A stretch of 64,000 nt of DNA from Sitta carolinensis. Lineage: Eukaryota > Chordata > Aves > Passeriformes > Sittidae. The DNA lies in the NCBI GenBank assembly GCA_032173965.1, contig CM063291.1, positions 20,091,649 to 20,155,648 of the forward strand. Direction: 5' to 3'. The notes beneath the pieces are model-generated. The model was not told the origin of the DNA and ran no database searches. It saw only the letters and a program-made list of their open reading frames with translations. This document shows, piece after piece, positions 48,701 to 58,155 of the stretch; within the stretch, counting starts at the first letter, position 1, and each line of letters opens with the position of its first letter. Both the position numbers and the translations under genes were made by a program.

Positions 48701-51700
48701 AAGCATACATAATTTTCTTTCTTATATGTGAACCTGGTAAGTTTTAAAAAATGAAGTCGAAACAAGAAGTCAGCGATCTTGGCAGAAAGGAGACAGCATG
48801 TAGATGCTGGGGAATGTGAGAGTCCTTGTTATAGTTATGTGTTGTGTGGCTGCTGGGAGGGTACCAGCCTCATCCCACAGGCTCAGCTTTCAGAGGCACT
48901 GTTTGTAGCCAGGATTTGAGTGGGTTAGGCAGGGAAGCTCATTGCTAAGGATTTATCTTTCTATATGGAGGCAGACATGAAACTTGTGTTTTTATTGAGG
49001 GCTGGTGAGGGTAATGAAAACCCAAGGCGCATTCATCCCTCCTTTTTTGTGTTCCTGTGGCCTTTGGAATGGGCTCAGCCTGCACATGCCTGTTCTCCCT
49101 GCCTGTCTCCTGACAGCAGCCAGGTGTCTTCCACAGCCACTGGAGCACTGGGAGGGATGCAGGTGACACACAGCACCACCCTGTGCTCATATTTGGCATG
49201 TGTGCTTCGTTTACATGAAGTCCAAAAATAATATTTGATTTGAGCCTGATATTTTTAATTATACGTCCTATTAGTAGCTGCTGTTTCTATGATCTAAGGT
49301 GATGTTTTTCTGACGGGCATAATCCACTTTGTTGTGTTGTTTTTTATCAACAGGACAATCTTCAGGGATATAAGACCCAGAATAAATTTTTAAATAAGGA
49401 GATTTTGGAACTTTCTGTTCTACGAAGAAATGCAGAAACAAGAGAGAGAGAATGGCAGGCAAAGGTCAGCATGTTCTCACTTGACAATGTCTACAGCAGT
49501 TTTCCACACTTTAGCTGTGAATATACCCACAAAGTGTAATAATTTAAATTTATTAAATACCATAGCTTAAAAAGAAAGCCCCCTCAGTCCTTCCAGACCA
49601 ATCTTTTTGCATGGAATCTTGAAAGAAATAATTGCTTTTAAAATTGTGTGACCTGGTGGAACATTTTGATAACTTGTGAACAAAGGCATGTACATGTCTG
49701 AAAACATTGTTTCTTCAGATTTAAGACTATAGTGATTTTTTTTTTTTTTTAAAGGTCAGTGACAGGATGTGTAAGGATTTGATAGGTTACTGAGTAGAGC
49801 CTTCTCCTGAGCACAAAGGGTAACTATGGGATGGTGAATATAATTTCTGTCTGGATGAATTTGAGTGTAAAGATGTTGCAGGTAAATAATAAAGATTTTC
49901 AGTGCTTGGGGTTAGGGAAAATGCACTCATCTCTAGCTAAGGTTAGATACCTGTAGCCGTGGTTTGGAAGGCTTTGCTTTTGGTTTTTTGGAAGCCATGA
50001 ATTCAGTGGCTAGGCCTAAATGCTGTGGTTTTGGCACAGAGGTGTGTGTTTACAATTCTTACATGGTATTACCTAACTCATATGCCACTTAAGTTGTTCT
50101 TGTTCAAACATGCACAGACTAAAGCTGCTACAATGCAACCATTTTGTTATTTTAAGGTATTTCATACAATGCAGTGATAATTAAGGTTTGCTCAGGTTTT
50201 CCATATGCAAAAATACATGTGGTGGAAATTATCTGGTCTACTATGCTGCCTTATGTTTCCCAGTGTTACAAAAATGGGAAAGGTAAACTGGCTGTTCTTG
50301 ACTTGGTTGTTTCTAAGCAGCATAAACCAATAGAATTACATTGAGCCAGGTTTTAAAAGAAATGTAATACAAAGTAAAGTGTCTGAAGATTTATATCATG
50401 TATTGTTTTCTGCAGTTATACCAGCTTAGAAGCCAAACTCTGCCAGATTGAAAGTAAATACTTGATCTTGCTTCAAGAAATGAAAACTCCCGTTTGTTCT
50501 GAGGATCAAAGTCCTGCTCGTGAGGTTATCACACAGTTACTGGAAGATGCCTTGAAAGCAGAACCGAGTGAGCAACCAGAACAAGCATTTTTCAAACCCC
50601 TCCTGGTCAGGTAGTTTGGTCCTATTAAATTAAATCTATGTGTGTCTTGGCCAGTGGGCTCTATTATAGCAGAGGAAAACAGACAGAATATATTTGCAGG
50701 TTTTGGTTATTTATTGTATTTCCCTTTGTTCATGAGGGAATGGTCATGAAATCCGTTTTAGCTTTATAAATACATTGTGTTGGGGAATACATCTGGTGCA
50801 GGTCTGGATGCAGATTGAGGTCTGGGTGGTCTAATTTGGAAGATAAGGGGCCATGAACTGCCGATTCTTTATGTAACAAAGGGCGCAAGGCCTGGTAGCA
50901 CCAGCCAGGTGAGGGACCCTGGGAGGATTCAGAAGGACGAAGCCAGACTTAGAAGGCTTGGACTGTGAGGGGATAAAAGCCCCTGGATTCCTTTGTTGAG
51001 GGTGCTTCATGGCAGCAGCCGGGGCTGTGTCTGTGCTTCTGCGCCTTGAACAAAGTGTTTTATGGAGACTGAGTCTCTGCCCAAGGGAAGCCTGGGGTGG
51101 AGCCTGTGAGGAAACCTGGCCTGGCTATGAGTGTGGGATGTGCAGGAGTCGAGTGGAGACCATCAGTGGGCTTTGGCCCCAACAGTGATAGTCTCGGGAA
51201 TAGTCACATTGGGAAGTTTCACTGACACATTTATTCATTAATTGAGATACAGTATCAAACTTAGACAAAGGTATTGCTCTACAGCTGCTGAAGGTGAGCT
51301 GCTGAGGAGATGGGTGCCTTCCAACTTGACTACGTTGTTAATATATACAGGAACATGGTCACCAAGTCTTTTGTATATGAAATTGTACGAATAATTGTTA
51401 AATAAAGAATGTACTTCAGAAAAATGTTTACTAATAAGAACTTGAGAACTATGGAGAGTGGCTTTGAAGTAACTTTAAGGTGGAACTTGAGAGCTTCAGA
51501 GCTACTGAACTTATTTTTAAAACCTTTTTTCTTCTCTATTTCAGTGAATATGATATATATGGTTTTCAGACTGTCCCAGAGGATGATGATGAGGAGAAAC
51601 TAGTAGCAAAATCACGAGCTTTGGACTTGAGATCACTTTCACTCAGTGAAAATCGAGAGATCTCCACAGGAGTGAAATGGGAAAACTATCTTGCAAGCAC

Positions 51701-54700
51701 AATGAATAGAGAGATGATGCGCTGTGTGGAACTGAAAAATCTTATTCGGTCTGGAATTCCGCATGAGCATCGTTCCAAGATGTGGAAATGGTGTGTCAAT
51801 CTCCACGTTAAAAAGTTCAAGGACAGCGCCATTCCTGGCTACTTCCAAACCTTGCTTCAAAAAGCTCTGGAAAAACCAAATCCTGCATCTAAACAGATTG
51901 AGTTGGATCTCTTGAGGACTTTGCCAAACAACAAACATTACGCCTCCCCAACATCTGAAGGGATCCAGAAGCTGCGAAATGTGCTGCTGGCATTTTCCTG
52001 GAGAAATCCTGATATAGGATATTGCCAAGGGCTCAACAGGTAAGATTTTTCTAATCTCTGGTAATAACTATGCAGTGAAACACTTAGTATGCATTTCAAA
52101 CCACGTGTATAGCAACATGGTTTTGAACAGCAGTTTGCCTTATGGGTTGTATGCTCATATTTTATAATAAATAAATATCACATTTTTTAAACCAATGAGA
52201 AAAGCAGTTGACCTGGATAATAAATTTTGTAAAATCAAATTGGCATCAAAACTGGAATTGGAATTAACGCATAAGAAATGAGCTACTTAAATGTAGTTTT
52301 ACATTGACTTCCTGTCAGTAACAGGGGATTGTGTTGCTTTTTTGTGCAAGAATTTGTTAGTTTTTTCTTTTAAAACCAGCAGGAAAAAAAAGCTTGAAAG
52401 CTTTTTTTTGTATTGTTAAAACAACAAATTTCAGCATTTTCCACTGATGTCTTCTCTCAGAATTGCAGAATTTAAAGGGGATTCTTGTGTTACAATGCTG
52501 AGAAAAACTGCTTCATTGCAACTGGCCTTTGCCTGAATAGCTTTGCTACTTGGAGATCTGTAGTAAAAGAAGGTGCTACTTGAAGCAGGTGTGTTGGTCT
52601 AACACCCTGTCTCATCCCCATAATATAATACTATAGATGTCCACTTGTGCACTATTTTATGTACTAGAATCGGCTTTTGAACTTAGAGTAGCTTTGTTAC
52701 TTGAAATAGCACTGAAGAAGTAGTAGAATAGAAGCAGTGAGAAATGTAGTAGAGGTGGTGAGGTGATGGTAGTAGCAGTAGTAGTAATATGTAAATCTCC
52801 ACCTAACACCCTTAGAATAAACATCTCCTTTCTGAACTAGACTCTGTTTAGAGAGCTCTTAAAATTGGCGACACCAATACTTGAAGAAGTTCTTAGAGCA
52901 AGTTTTTACCTTTTTCTGTTTTCTTATTTAGCCAAATGCAAATACTTGGTGTGGCTGAGAAGGCATGGCTTGGCTCCATCTTAAAATTCATTAAGTTTTG
53001 TTGTTCATTGCTTTACTGTTAATACATTTATCTCTGAACAGAAACTAATACTTTACTGTAATGATTCTTAATATAGTTTGTGATACTATAATAATCTTCT
53101 CCTCCAAATAAACCCTGTTTTCAGGTTGGTAGCTATTGCACTTCTGTACTTGGAACAGGAAGATGCTTTTTGGTGTCTAGTAACAATAGTGGAAGTTTTC
53201 ATGCCTCGTGATTATTATACTAAGACACTGCTGGGATCCCAGGTATGTGCTTTTCTGGGATAAAGCCTGGTCCTGTAAACTGCAGCCATCCAAAAGCTTT
53301 CCTCTGCAACTGTCTGATAGGCCTCTTTGGAAAAGGATGAGAATGGAGTTGACAGGGGTGGGTTTCAGGCACCAGGACCCTTGTTTGGACAAGGACTCTA
53401 ACAAAGAGATAATTGTCCTGCTTGGAGCTGCAGTCCTTAACCCCCCTTCTCATTGATAGCTTCTCAACCCTGAGCTGTGGTACCGTTCCTCTCCTCACGT
53501 TTGGGGGCAATGGTGATGCTGGGCTCTGGGGAAGGGTGGGGTGAGAATGCATTTGCAGTGCTGTGAGCAGTAGCAGCTATAGCATGCCTGCTTCCAGCTG
53601 ATGCTCTGGTCCAGGCTGCCTCCTCTAGCCAAGTGTTTGCCCAATGTTCTCAGCTCCCGTGCTCCTGCACCAGTGCAGCACTGGTGACCAGTACTAGAAA
53701 CACTCCAGCTGTGTGTGAGGAGCCCTGTAAGACCCGGGCTGGGTTTAAAAGCAGACAAGGGCAATGTGCAGTGTGTGCTTTAGGTGGATCTAGCTTGGAA
53801 GTGTGAGCTAGACAGTCCTGTGTTTCCTAGTTATCGTTGGAAAAACTTGCACTTATAGATTGGTAACAGCCTTGCTCTGAATGATGTGCTGGAAAATTGG
53901 AACAATAAGACCCTATTTGTCATCTCTTTAGGTTGATCAGCGAGTGTTTAAAGATTTATTGAGCGAGAAGCTTCCACGACTGCATGCTCATTTTGAACAA
54001 TATAAAGTTGATTATACTCTCATCACTTTCAACTGGTTTCTTGTGGTTTTTGTTGACAGCGTGGTTAGTGACATCCTTTTCAAAATCTGGGACTCCTTCC
54101 TCTATGAGGGACCAAAGGTGAACTGAATGAGCTGAGTTTGTTCATTTGTTTCCTGATAACAAAGTACTGTGTTGTTACTGAGTGTGGGGTTAAAGGAAGG
54201 TTATTTTGCAAAACTCCTGTCAATTAAAATGACTGGTAGTTAAAAAACAAGGGAGGAGCTGTGCATAAATAACCATTCATTACATTTTCCAGCTTTTGAA
54301 AATAGGGGCTGGGGCAGGGAAGGGAGATAGAGGGAGACGTGATTAGAGGGCTCAAGTGCAGCCTGTGCATGAGGAACTCTTGTTGGGAATTTATAAAGAT
54401 GATAATGAAATTAAGTGTATTCTGTACTTACAAAGTACCAAATATTGTATGTATTTTTATCAGGTAATATTCCGATTTGCACTGGCACTGTTTAAATACA
54501 AAGAAGAGGAAATCTTAAAGCTGCAAGATTCAATGTCTATTTTCAAGTACCTTCGCTATTTCACACGCACCATCCTTGATGCCAGGTGGGTAACTCACAC
54601 TGGGGTGACACTGAAGGAGTTGTAGGAGAAGTCTGTCTTGTGGCTGTGCCGTTGTTTTCATCAAGATCCTAATTCAGATATAAAGCAACTAGAGATGCAA

Positions 54701-57244
54701 CCAACTACTAGGATTTGTCATGAGAACTTTTATCTAGCAGAGACAAATCAGAAGTGATGTAGGCTTAAACAGCAGTTTTTGCATGTAAAGGAGATTACCT
54801 TGTTTAGCTGTTGTATCATGGTAGCAACATAGCAGAATTTCAACCATAGGTGAAATTTTGCTCTGCATTGCAGATGTAACTTATTTGTAAAATGTTTTAT
54901 GATAAATAAAAATACATCCTGGCCCAAGCATTAAAGATGTGAGCCATGTCCCCTGTGGCTTAGATCTCTTATGCGTGGTTAATGCACAGGCTCCTGCCAC
55001 ATAGTTCCAGCTGGTTTTGAGATCTACTTGGAAGCAGAGAGTAAATACAAATTAGGTACTTTTCTATCTTCATTCCTTGTGTAGGACTTACAGCTTGTAA
55101 ATTAGGGTCTAGAGTTTTAGATTCCTGGTTTCAAGACTGTGGAGCAGCAGGTTAATCTTAAAAAGAAAAGCCATATGGGATTGGTTTAATGTCCGAAAAT
55201 GTTTTGCACGTCTAATTTTCAATTTAGAGCAAAATTGTATATTGAAGTCTGAGATGCTTCTTTTTAACATAATAAACTCCACATAAATTTAGGCTTATAC
55301 TTTGACTCCTGCTGCAAGAGCTTTATTATTTTTACTTCTTGTGTTTCAGTTTTGACTGGAGAGAAGTTAAAGCTGAATAATCTTGTGCTTGAAAGGGATT
55401 GCTGGGATTGATGCAGAGAGAAAAAAATTAAATTTTTTTGTTCTTACCTAATTCGAACAAAATTTTGATATTTAATCAGAGGTCAAGATTTGGCTTTCCA
55501 TTCCTTTTCCATTTATGGAAATGATGTCTTGATTCTCCTGTCTAAACTTTTTGGTGCTGAAGTAACCTATTTTAAAGACTTCTAAAATTGCTGAATTTGG
55601 TGTTAACAAAATTAACTAATTAGGGATCACTGGGAGGTGGGGAGTTCAAGTGAGGACAGAATTCAGTACATCAAAAATATTTACAATACAAATATGCTCT
55701 GTATTGATCTCTAAGTCTCTGCCTTTTGTGGTTTTAAGAGTGGAAGCAGTGAAGTGCCACCTAGGGAATATGGATTTGCCTGCTAGGACTGGCAAGACAG
55801 GATTCAAGCTGCCTGGTTTCTTATTCTGCCATGTTTGTACAAGTTTTACATCAACATTTGAGCAGTACAAAAGCATGTAAAATCAGGTCTTTCTTGATAT
55901 GGAGAAAAAAAATGATCCTGTTGTAAAGAAAAAATTCAGAAATATTTATTTGTATAGGATTCATGGATGTTCTGAATGGGTTAAAATCATTCTGCATAGA
56001 GTTTCTAAGATCAAGCTCTGTAGTAAGAGAACAGTCTCTACAGACACATGCATAATTATATTCTACTTACAGGAAGTCATAGCTGGGTTTTTCTACAGAG
56101 CCATGGCATTTTGTACACAGGTAGAGAAGCTGCTGGAATGTGTTCTGTGTAGAAATAGCAAGAATTCATTCCTTGATCACTCAGAAATACAAACCTACCA
56201 TTAAGTAAACTGTCCAAAGAGGTTTTCTTAATATTTATTTCTGATAGTTCAAACAGAATAAAATAAATATTCCAGTTCCCTTTTTTCCTTAGTAAACAAC
56301 GAGATGTTTTGGGGCGTAGATCAGCAGTAATGATGTAGTTGGATGCAGCCTTCTTGGACTGATTAGACCGACCACTTGCTGGGTTTGCTGAGACTGCAGG
56401 ATGGTGTGATGCAGTGTGACTCTGGAAAGAGGCTGGATCCTCTGTGGTGCTTTGCATTGTGCCCTGTCAAGTTTGGCTTGACGCTGGCCCAGAGATCTCT
56501 GTGCTCCAGCCAGCAGATCCCCAGAGCATTCTCACTGTGTTGGAAACTTTGGCTTGTCCATGTCATGTATTATCCTCATCCTCATTTGTGTCGTCCCTGG
56601 CTTTATCTAGTGCCTTAATTGTCAGGTTATCTTTGTTAACTTGAGAGCTACGTGGTTTGGAATTGAAAGAGCTAAGTGGGTTCTGGAGGAAGTTATCCAA
56701 TCTGTAGTGGGTAACTGGATGTACCATATTCAGTGTAGCCAAGGAAGCTCTGATGACCCAAGCTTATGTCTTCTGCTCAGCATTTCAAGGTCATGATCTC
56801 TACAGTAGTTTACAGGTGGCTTGAGGAATTCTTGAGCATTTGATTACACTTTGTCATTTGAAATTGCCTTAAGCCTGAATGCTTTATAGAAATTTCTTGA
56901 AATATTGATAACATCTGAGGCCTGTCAGGTGTGAAAGAGACCAGAGATATGTGACATATGATACAAGTCAATATGGCTAAAGTTTAAAACTGATTTAAAA
57001 CCCCACCAAATATGACTTATTGTCTTCTACCATTGTGTAATCTCACAGGAAACTGACTGCTATTGCTTTTGGAGACCTGAACCCCTTTCCCTTGCGCCAG
57101 ATCAGGAACCGCAGGGCCTATCACCTGGAGAAGGTGCGCCTGGAGCTGACGGAGCTGGAAGCCATTCGTGAGGATTTCCTGCGTGAGCGAGAGACCTGTG
57201 TAGAAAAAAGAGACCTTATTAGTGATGATGAGGAGGATAGCTGA
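30466..57244 (+). CDS. TBC1D2B: TBC1 domain family member 2B, Rab GTPase-activating protein (13 exons)
   Basis: Joined exons: 30466-30789, 38269-38422, 42009-42174, 45001-45158, 46103-46329, 47657-48049, 49354-49464, 50416-50610, 51545-52039, 53125-53242, 53932-54117, 54464-54585, 57049-57244. They give 947 residues (human 963), all with GT-AG borders. The order is PH domain (about 22-125, with conserved W118), linker, coiled coil (about 318-535), TBC domain (about 640-865). The arginine finger lies in IELDLLR (694-700) and the glutamine finger in YCQ (735-737), so GAP activity is expected. The family acts on endosomal Rabs; TBC1D2B is linked to RAB22A and E-cadherin trafficking, and its loss in people causes a neurodevelopmental disorder. 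The start was chosen because MPAAG matches the human N-terminus, although the frame is open upstream. One extra T at 50416 breaks the frame between exons 7 and 8; residue numbers ignore it. Confidence 0.95.
30790..38268 (+). other. TBC1D2B: TBC1D2B intron 1 (7.5 kb)
   Basis: It begins with the 35-bp minisatellite and then passes into AT-rich sequence from about 31,800. No gene or clear transposon was recognised in 31,900-38,268. Confidence 0.8.
30806..31665. repeat. 35-bp GC-rich minisatellite, 24 copies
   Basis: Units starting CGGGCCCCG recur every 35 bases from 30806; one unit at 31191 is 54 bases, the one at 31490 has an extra G, and the last (31631) is shortened. Two variants differ at one base (CCCCGA or CCCCGG) and occur in blocks. 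As 35 is not a multiple of three and the unit has no stop in either direction, very long open frames arise on both strands, up to 549 codons. They contain only the cycling repeat peptide and are not genes. Confidence 0.97.
38269..38422 (+). CDS. TBC1D2B: TBC1D2B exon 2: end of PH domain
   Basis: It encodes residues 109-160 including MTYWLQELQQRRWEYC, the C-terminal PH helix with the invariant tryptophan, then DSRTSPTPSDF and KGLVAKDSL. Acceptor CTGCAG, donor GTACGT, phase 1. Confidence 0.95.
38423..42008 (+). other. TBC1D2B: TBC1D2B intron 2
   Basis: No gene or clear transposon was recognised. The last 70 bases before exon 3 are an unusually long T-rich tract with TTTG repeats. Confidence 0.75.
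42009..42174 (+). CDS. TBC1D2B: TBC1D2B exon 3: linker
   Basis: It encodes residues 160-215, containing NASAERARNILAVET, LVGEQAASQPAP and INFSLKQW, close to the human linker. Acceptor ATATAG, donor GTAAGT, phase 2. Confidence 0.93.
42175..45000 (+). other. TBC1D2B: TBC1D2B intron 3
   Basis: It is AT-rich with no recognised gene, RNA or transposon. Confidence 0.7.
45001..45158 (+). CDS. TBC1D2B: TBC1D2B exon 4: linker
   Basis: It encodes residues 215-268, from KNSMSS through VFYTTEEWELLDPTPKDLED to EGNKG. Acceptor TTCACAG, donor GTAGAG, phase 1. Confidence 0.94.
45159..46102 (+). other. TBC1D2B: TBC1D2B intron 4
   Basis: Nothing recognisable was seen beyond the splice signals. Confidence 0.7.
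46103..46329 (+). CDS. TBC1D2B: TBC1D2B exon 5: linker and start of coiled coil
   Basis: It encodes residues 268-343, with FPFDFGR, RRPLKDMIASSKNR and the heptad-rich LQLKYQSQQEELEKLKKDLL. The donor is AAG/GTAATT. The reading frame continues 29 codons past the donor into a hydrophobic tail. Confidence 0.93.
46330..46419 (+). other. TBC1D2B: In-frame read-through extension of exon 5 (candidate alternative terminal exon)
   Basis: If the exon 5 donor is skipped, the frame encodes 29 more residues and stops at 46417-46419, giving a 372-residue protein. The extension has a basic, polar start and then WVWQVIVSLTFMAISL flanked by K and R, resembling a C-terminal tail anchor. AATAAA lies at 46527-46532, about 110 bases after the stop. 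Nothing proves that it is used. Confidence 0.35.
46420..47656 (+). other. TBC1D2B: Remainder of TBC1D2B intron 5
   Basis: Apart from the AATAAA at 46527, no gene or transposon was recognised. Confidence 0.7.
46527..46532 (+). terminator. Intronic AATAAA downstream of the exon 5 read-through
   Basis: This canonical hexamer in intron 5 lies on the sense strand, with T/GT-rich sequence within about 60 bases. It could end a short TBC1D2B transcript. Confidence 0.35.
47657..48049 (+). CDS. TBC1D2B: TBC1D2B exon 6: coiled coil
   Basis: It encodes residues 344-474, from ELVRLLQQTVRSSQYDKYF through heptad-rich KDDQILGLNNQLEKLNLEKD and KVGELNEQLGMLMETIQAKD to ELDRLK. The segment after MKLSRQL is the least human-like part. 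Phase 0 at both ends. Confidence 0.95.
48050..49353 (+). other. TBC1D2B: TBC1D2B intron 6
   Basis: No recognised gene or transposon. Confidence 0.7.
49354..49464 (+). CDS. TBC1D2B: TBC1D2B exon 7: coiled coil
   Basis: It encodes residues 475-511, DNLQGYKTQNKFLNKEILEL through RRNAETREREWQAK. The donor is AAG/GTCAGC at 49465, phase 0. A second, weak GT at 49473 would end in phase 2. Confidence 0.93.
49465..50415 (+). other. TBC1D2B: TBC1D2B intron 7
   Basis: No recognised gene or transposon; a T13 run lies near 49738-49751. Confidence 0.7.
50416..50610 (+). CDS. TBC1D2B: TBC1D2B exon 8: end of coiled coil (one extra base at the acceptor)
   Basis: It encodes residues 512-576, YTSLEAKLCQIESKYLILLQ through EMKTPVCSED to the split serine. 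The acceptor TGCAG ends at 50415, but the coding frame starts at 50417, so 50416 (T) is surplus with respect to exon 7. The rest is in frame with exon 9. Confidence 0.92.
50611..51544 (+). other. TBC1D2B: TBC1D2B intron 8
   Basis: It is largely occupied by the LTR-like element at 50778-51184; the rest shows nothing recognisable. Confidence 0.7.
50778..51184 (+). mobile_element. LTR-like element in TBC1D2B intron 8, sense orientation
   Basis: The ends TGTTGGGG (50778-50785) and CCCCAACA (51177-51184) are exact inverted repeats beginning TG and ending CA. A GGGGATAAAAGCCCC promoter-like box lies near 50969-50983 on the + strand. The 407-bp length fits a solo LTR. No clear target duplication or AATAAA was found, so the class is tentative. 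Confidence 0.55.
51545..52039 (+). CDS. TBC1D2B: TBC1D2B exon 9: start of TBC domain with both catalytic fingers
   Basis: It encodes residues 576-741. It includes GIPHEHRSKMWKW (from 646), the arginine-finger motif IELDLLRTLPNN (694-705) and IGYCQGLNR with the glutamine finger Q737. This is the largest exon. Acceptor TTTCAG, donor GTAAGA, phase 2. Confidence 0.97.
52040..53124 (+). other. TBC1D2B: TBC1D2B intron 9
   Basis: No recognised gene or transposon. Confidence 0.7.
53125..53242 (+). CDS. TBC1D2B: TBC1D2B exon 10: TBC domain
   Basis: It encodes residues 741-780, RLVAIALLYLEQEDAFWCLV followed by TIVEVFMPRDYY and TKTLLGSQ. Acceptor TTTCAG, donor GTATGT, phase 0. Confidence 0.96.
53243..53931 (+). 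other. TBC1D2B: TBC1D2B intron 10
   Basis: It is moderately GC-rich, with no recognised gene or transposon. Confidence 0.7.
53932..54117 (+). CDS. TBC1D2B: TBC1D2B exon 11: TBC domain
   Basis: It encodes residues 781-842, VDQRVFKDLLSEKLPRL through TLITFNWFLVVFVDSVVSDI to SFLYEGPK, nearly identical to human. Acceptor CTTTAG, donor GTGAAC. Confidence 0.97.
54118..54463 (+). other. TBC1D2B: TBC1D2B intron 11 (346 bp)
   Basis: It is short, with nothing recognisable. Confidence 0.8.
54464..54585 (+). CDS. TBC1D2B: TBC1D2B exon 12: end of TBC domain
   Basis: It encodes residues 843-883, VIFRFALALFKYKEEEILKL followed by QDSMSIFKYLRYFTRTILDA. Acceptor TATCAG, donor GTGGGT, phase 2. Confidence 0.97.
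54586..57048 (+). other. TBC1D2B: TBC1D2B intron 12
   Basis: It is AT-rich, with no recognised gene or transposon. Confidence 0.7.
57049..57244 (+). CDS. TBC1D2B: TBC1D2B exon 13: C-terminus and stop
   Basis: It encodes residues 883-947, with FGDLNPFPLRQIRNRRAYHL, EKVRLELTELEAIREDFLRE and an acidic end DDEEDS before TGA. It matches human except for the last dozen residues. Confidence 0.96.
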
Positions 57245-58123
57245 AACTGCTTAATATAAACTATTCTTTGGGATTATGACCAAAGTGAGTTAACCTCCAA
57301 AACACTTTATTAATCCTGTCAAACAGAATGTAAACTCATTGCTTTTGGAAATATGCAGGACAGATTTCCAAATCCCAGCACTTTCAGAAATACCACTTTG
57401 TATGGAGGCCAAACACTTCTGTTTACATTTATGTTCATGGAATCATTTGTAGAGGACTTAATATCTGTTTCAGTTTAGTTGTTTAGCTGAATTGACAGTT
57501 GTTTTCCCACAGCGCACCATTAATGCTTGGATGTGAAACAGTAAAAGAAGTCCATGCTCTGTTACATTCATTGACATTCTGAGTTTAGGGATTTCTTGAT
57601 GTAATCATGTTTCTCATAGTGCAGTCTCAGTGTGAGAGGACATCATATATCTTGGATTCTGGTTGGCTCAGTCTAGCCATCCTTGAGGTCACTAAGCAGA
57701 AAACTGAGATGAAGATTCCTTTGTCTTTTCCTGAAGTGTCATGCAATGGAGCACCAAATAGAACACTTGAATACATGTACTCTAAAGGTACAAAAAGTAC
57801 CTATCTTTGTCATTGACTGTCAAGTGTGTACTGAAACAGTGGTAGCAAACATAATTTCTACTTTTCAGGGCAGCTGTGTTGATAAAGATTCTCATTAATG
57901 CAAAGGAGTTTATAGATCAGACTCTCTTTAATCGATTTTATTTGTATTCACTTTTTTGATTGTGATGGTTCAAAAAGGCGACAACCAAACTCCAGATATT
58001 GTGGAAGAATGGAGCTTGTCACAGGAGTACCATGCTTTAGGAGCTAATTTTTTATAATGTCTATTGAAGGTTTCTTTTGTTATGTTTTTTTTTACTGTTA
58101 GGTTTTTTTTTTGTGTGTGTTAT

Positions 58124-58155
58124 TTTTTTGTTTGTTTGTTTGTTTTGGGTTTTTT
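58124..58155. repeat. T-rich tract with (GTTT)n
   Basis: A few GTTT units sit within a longer T/G-rich tract in the presumed 3' UTR. Confidence 0.8.
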
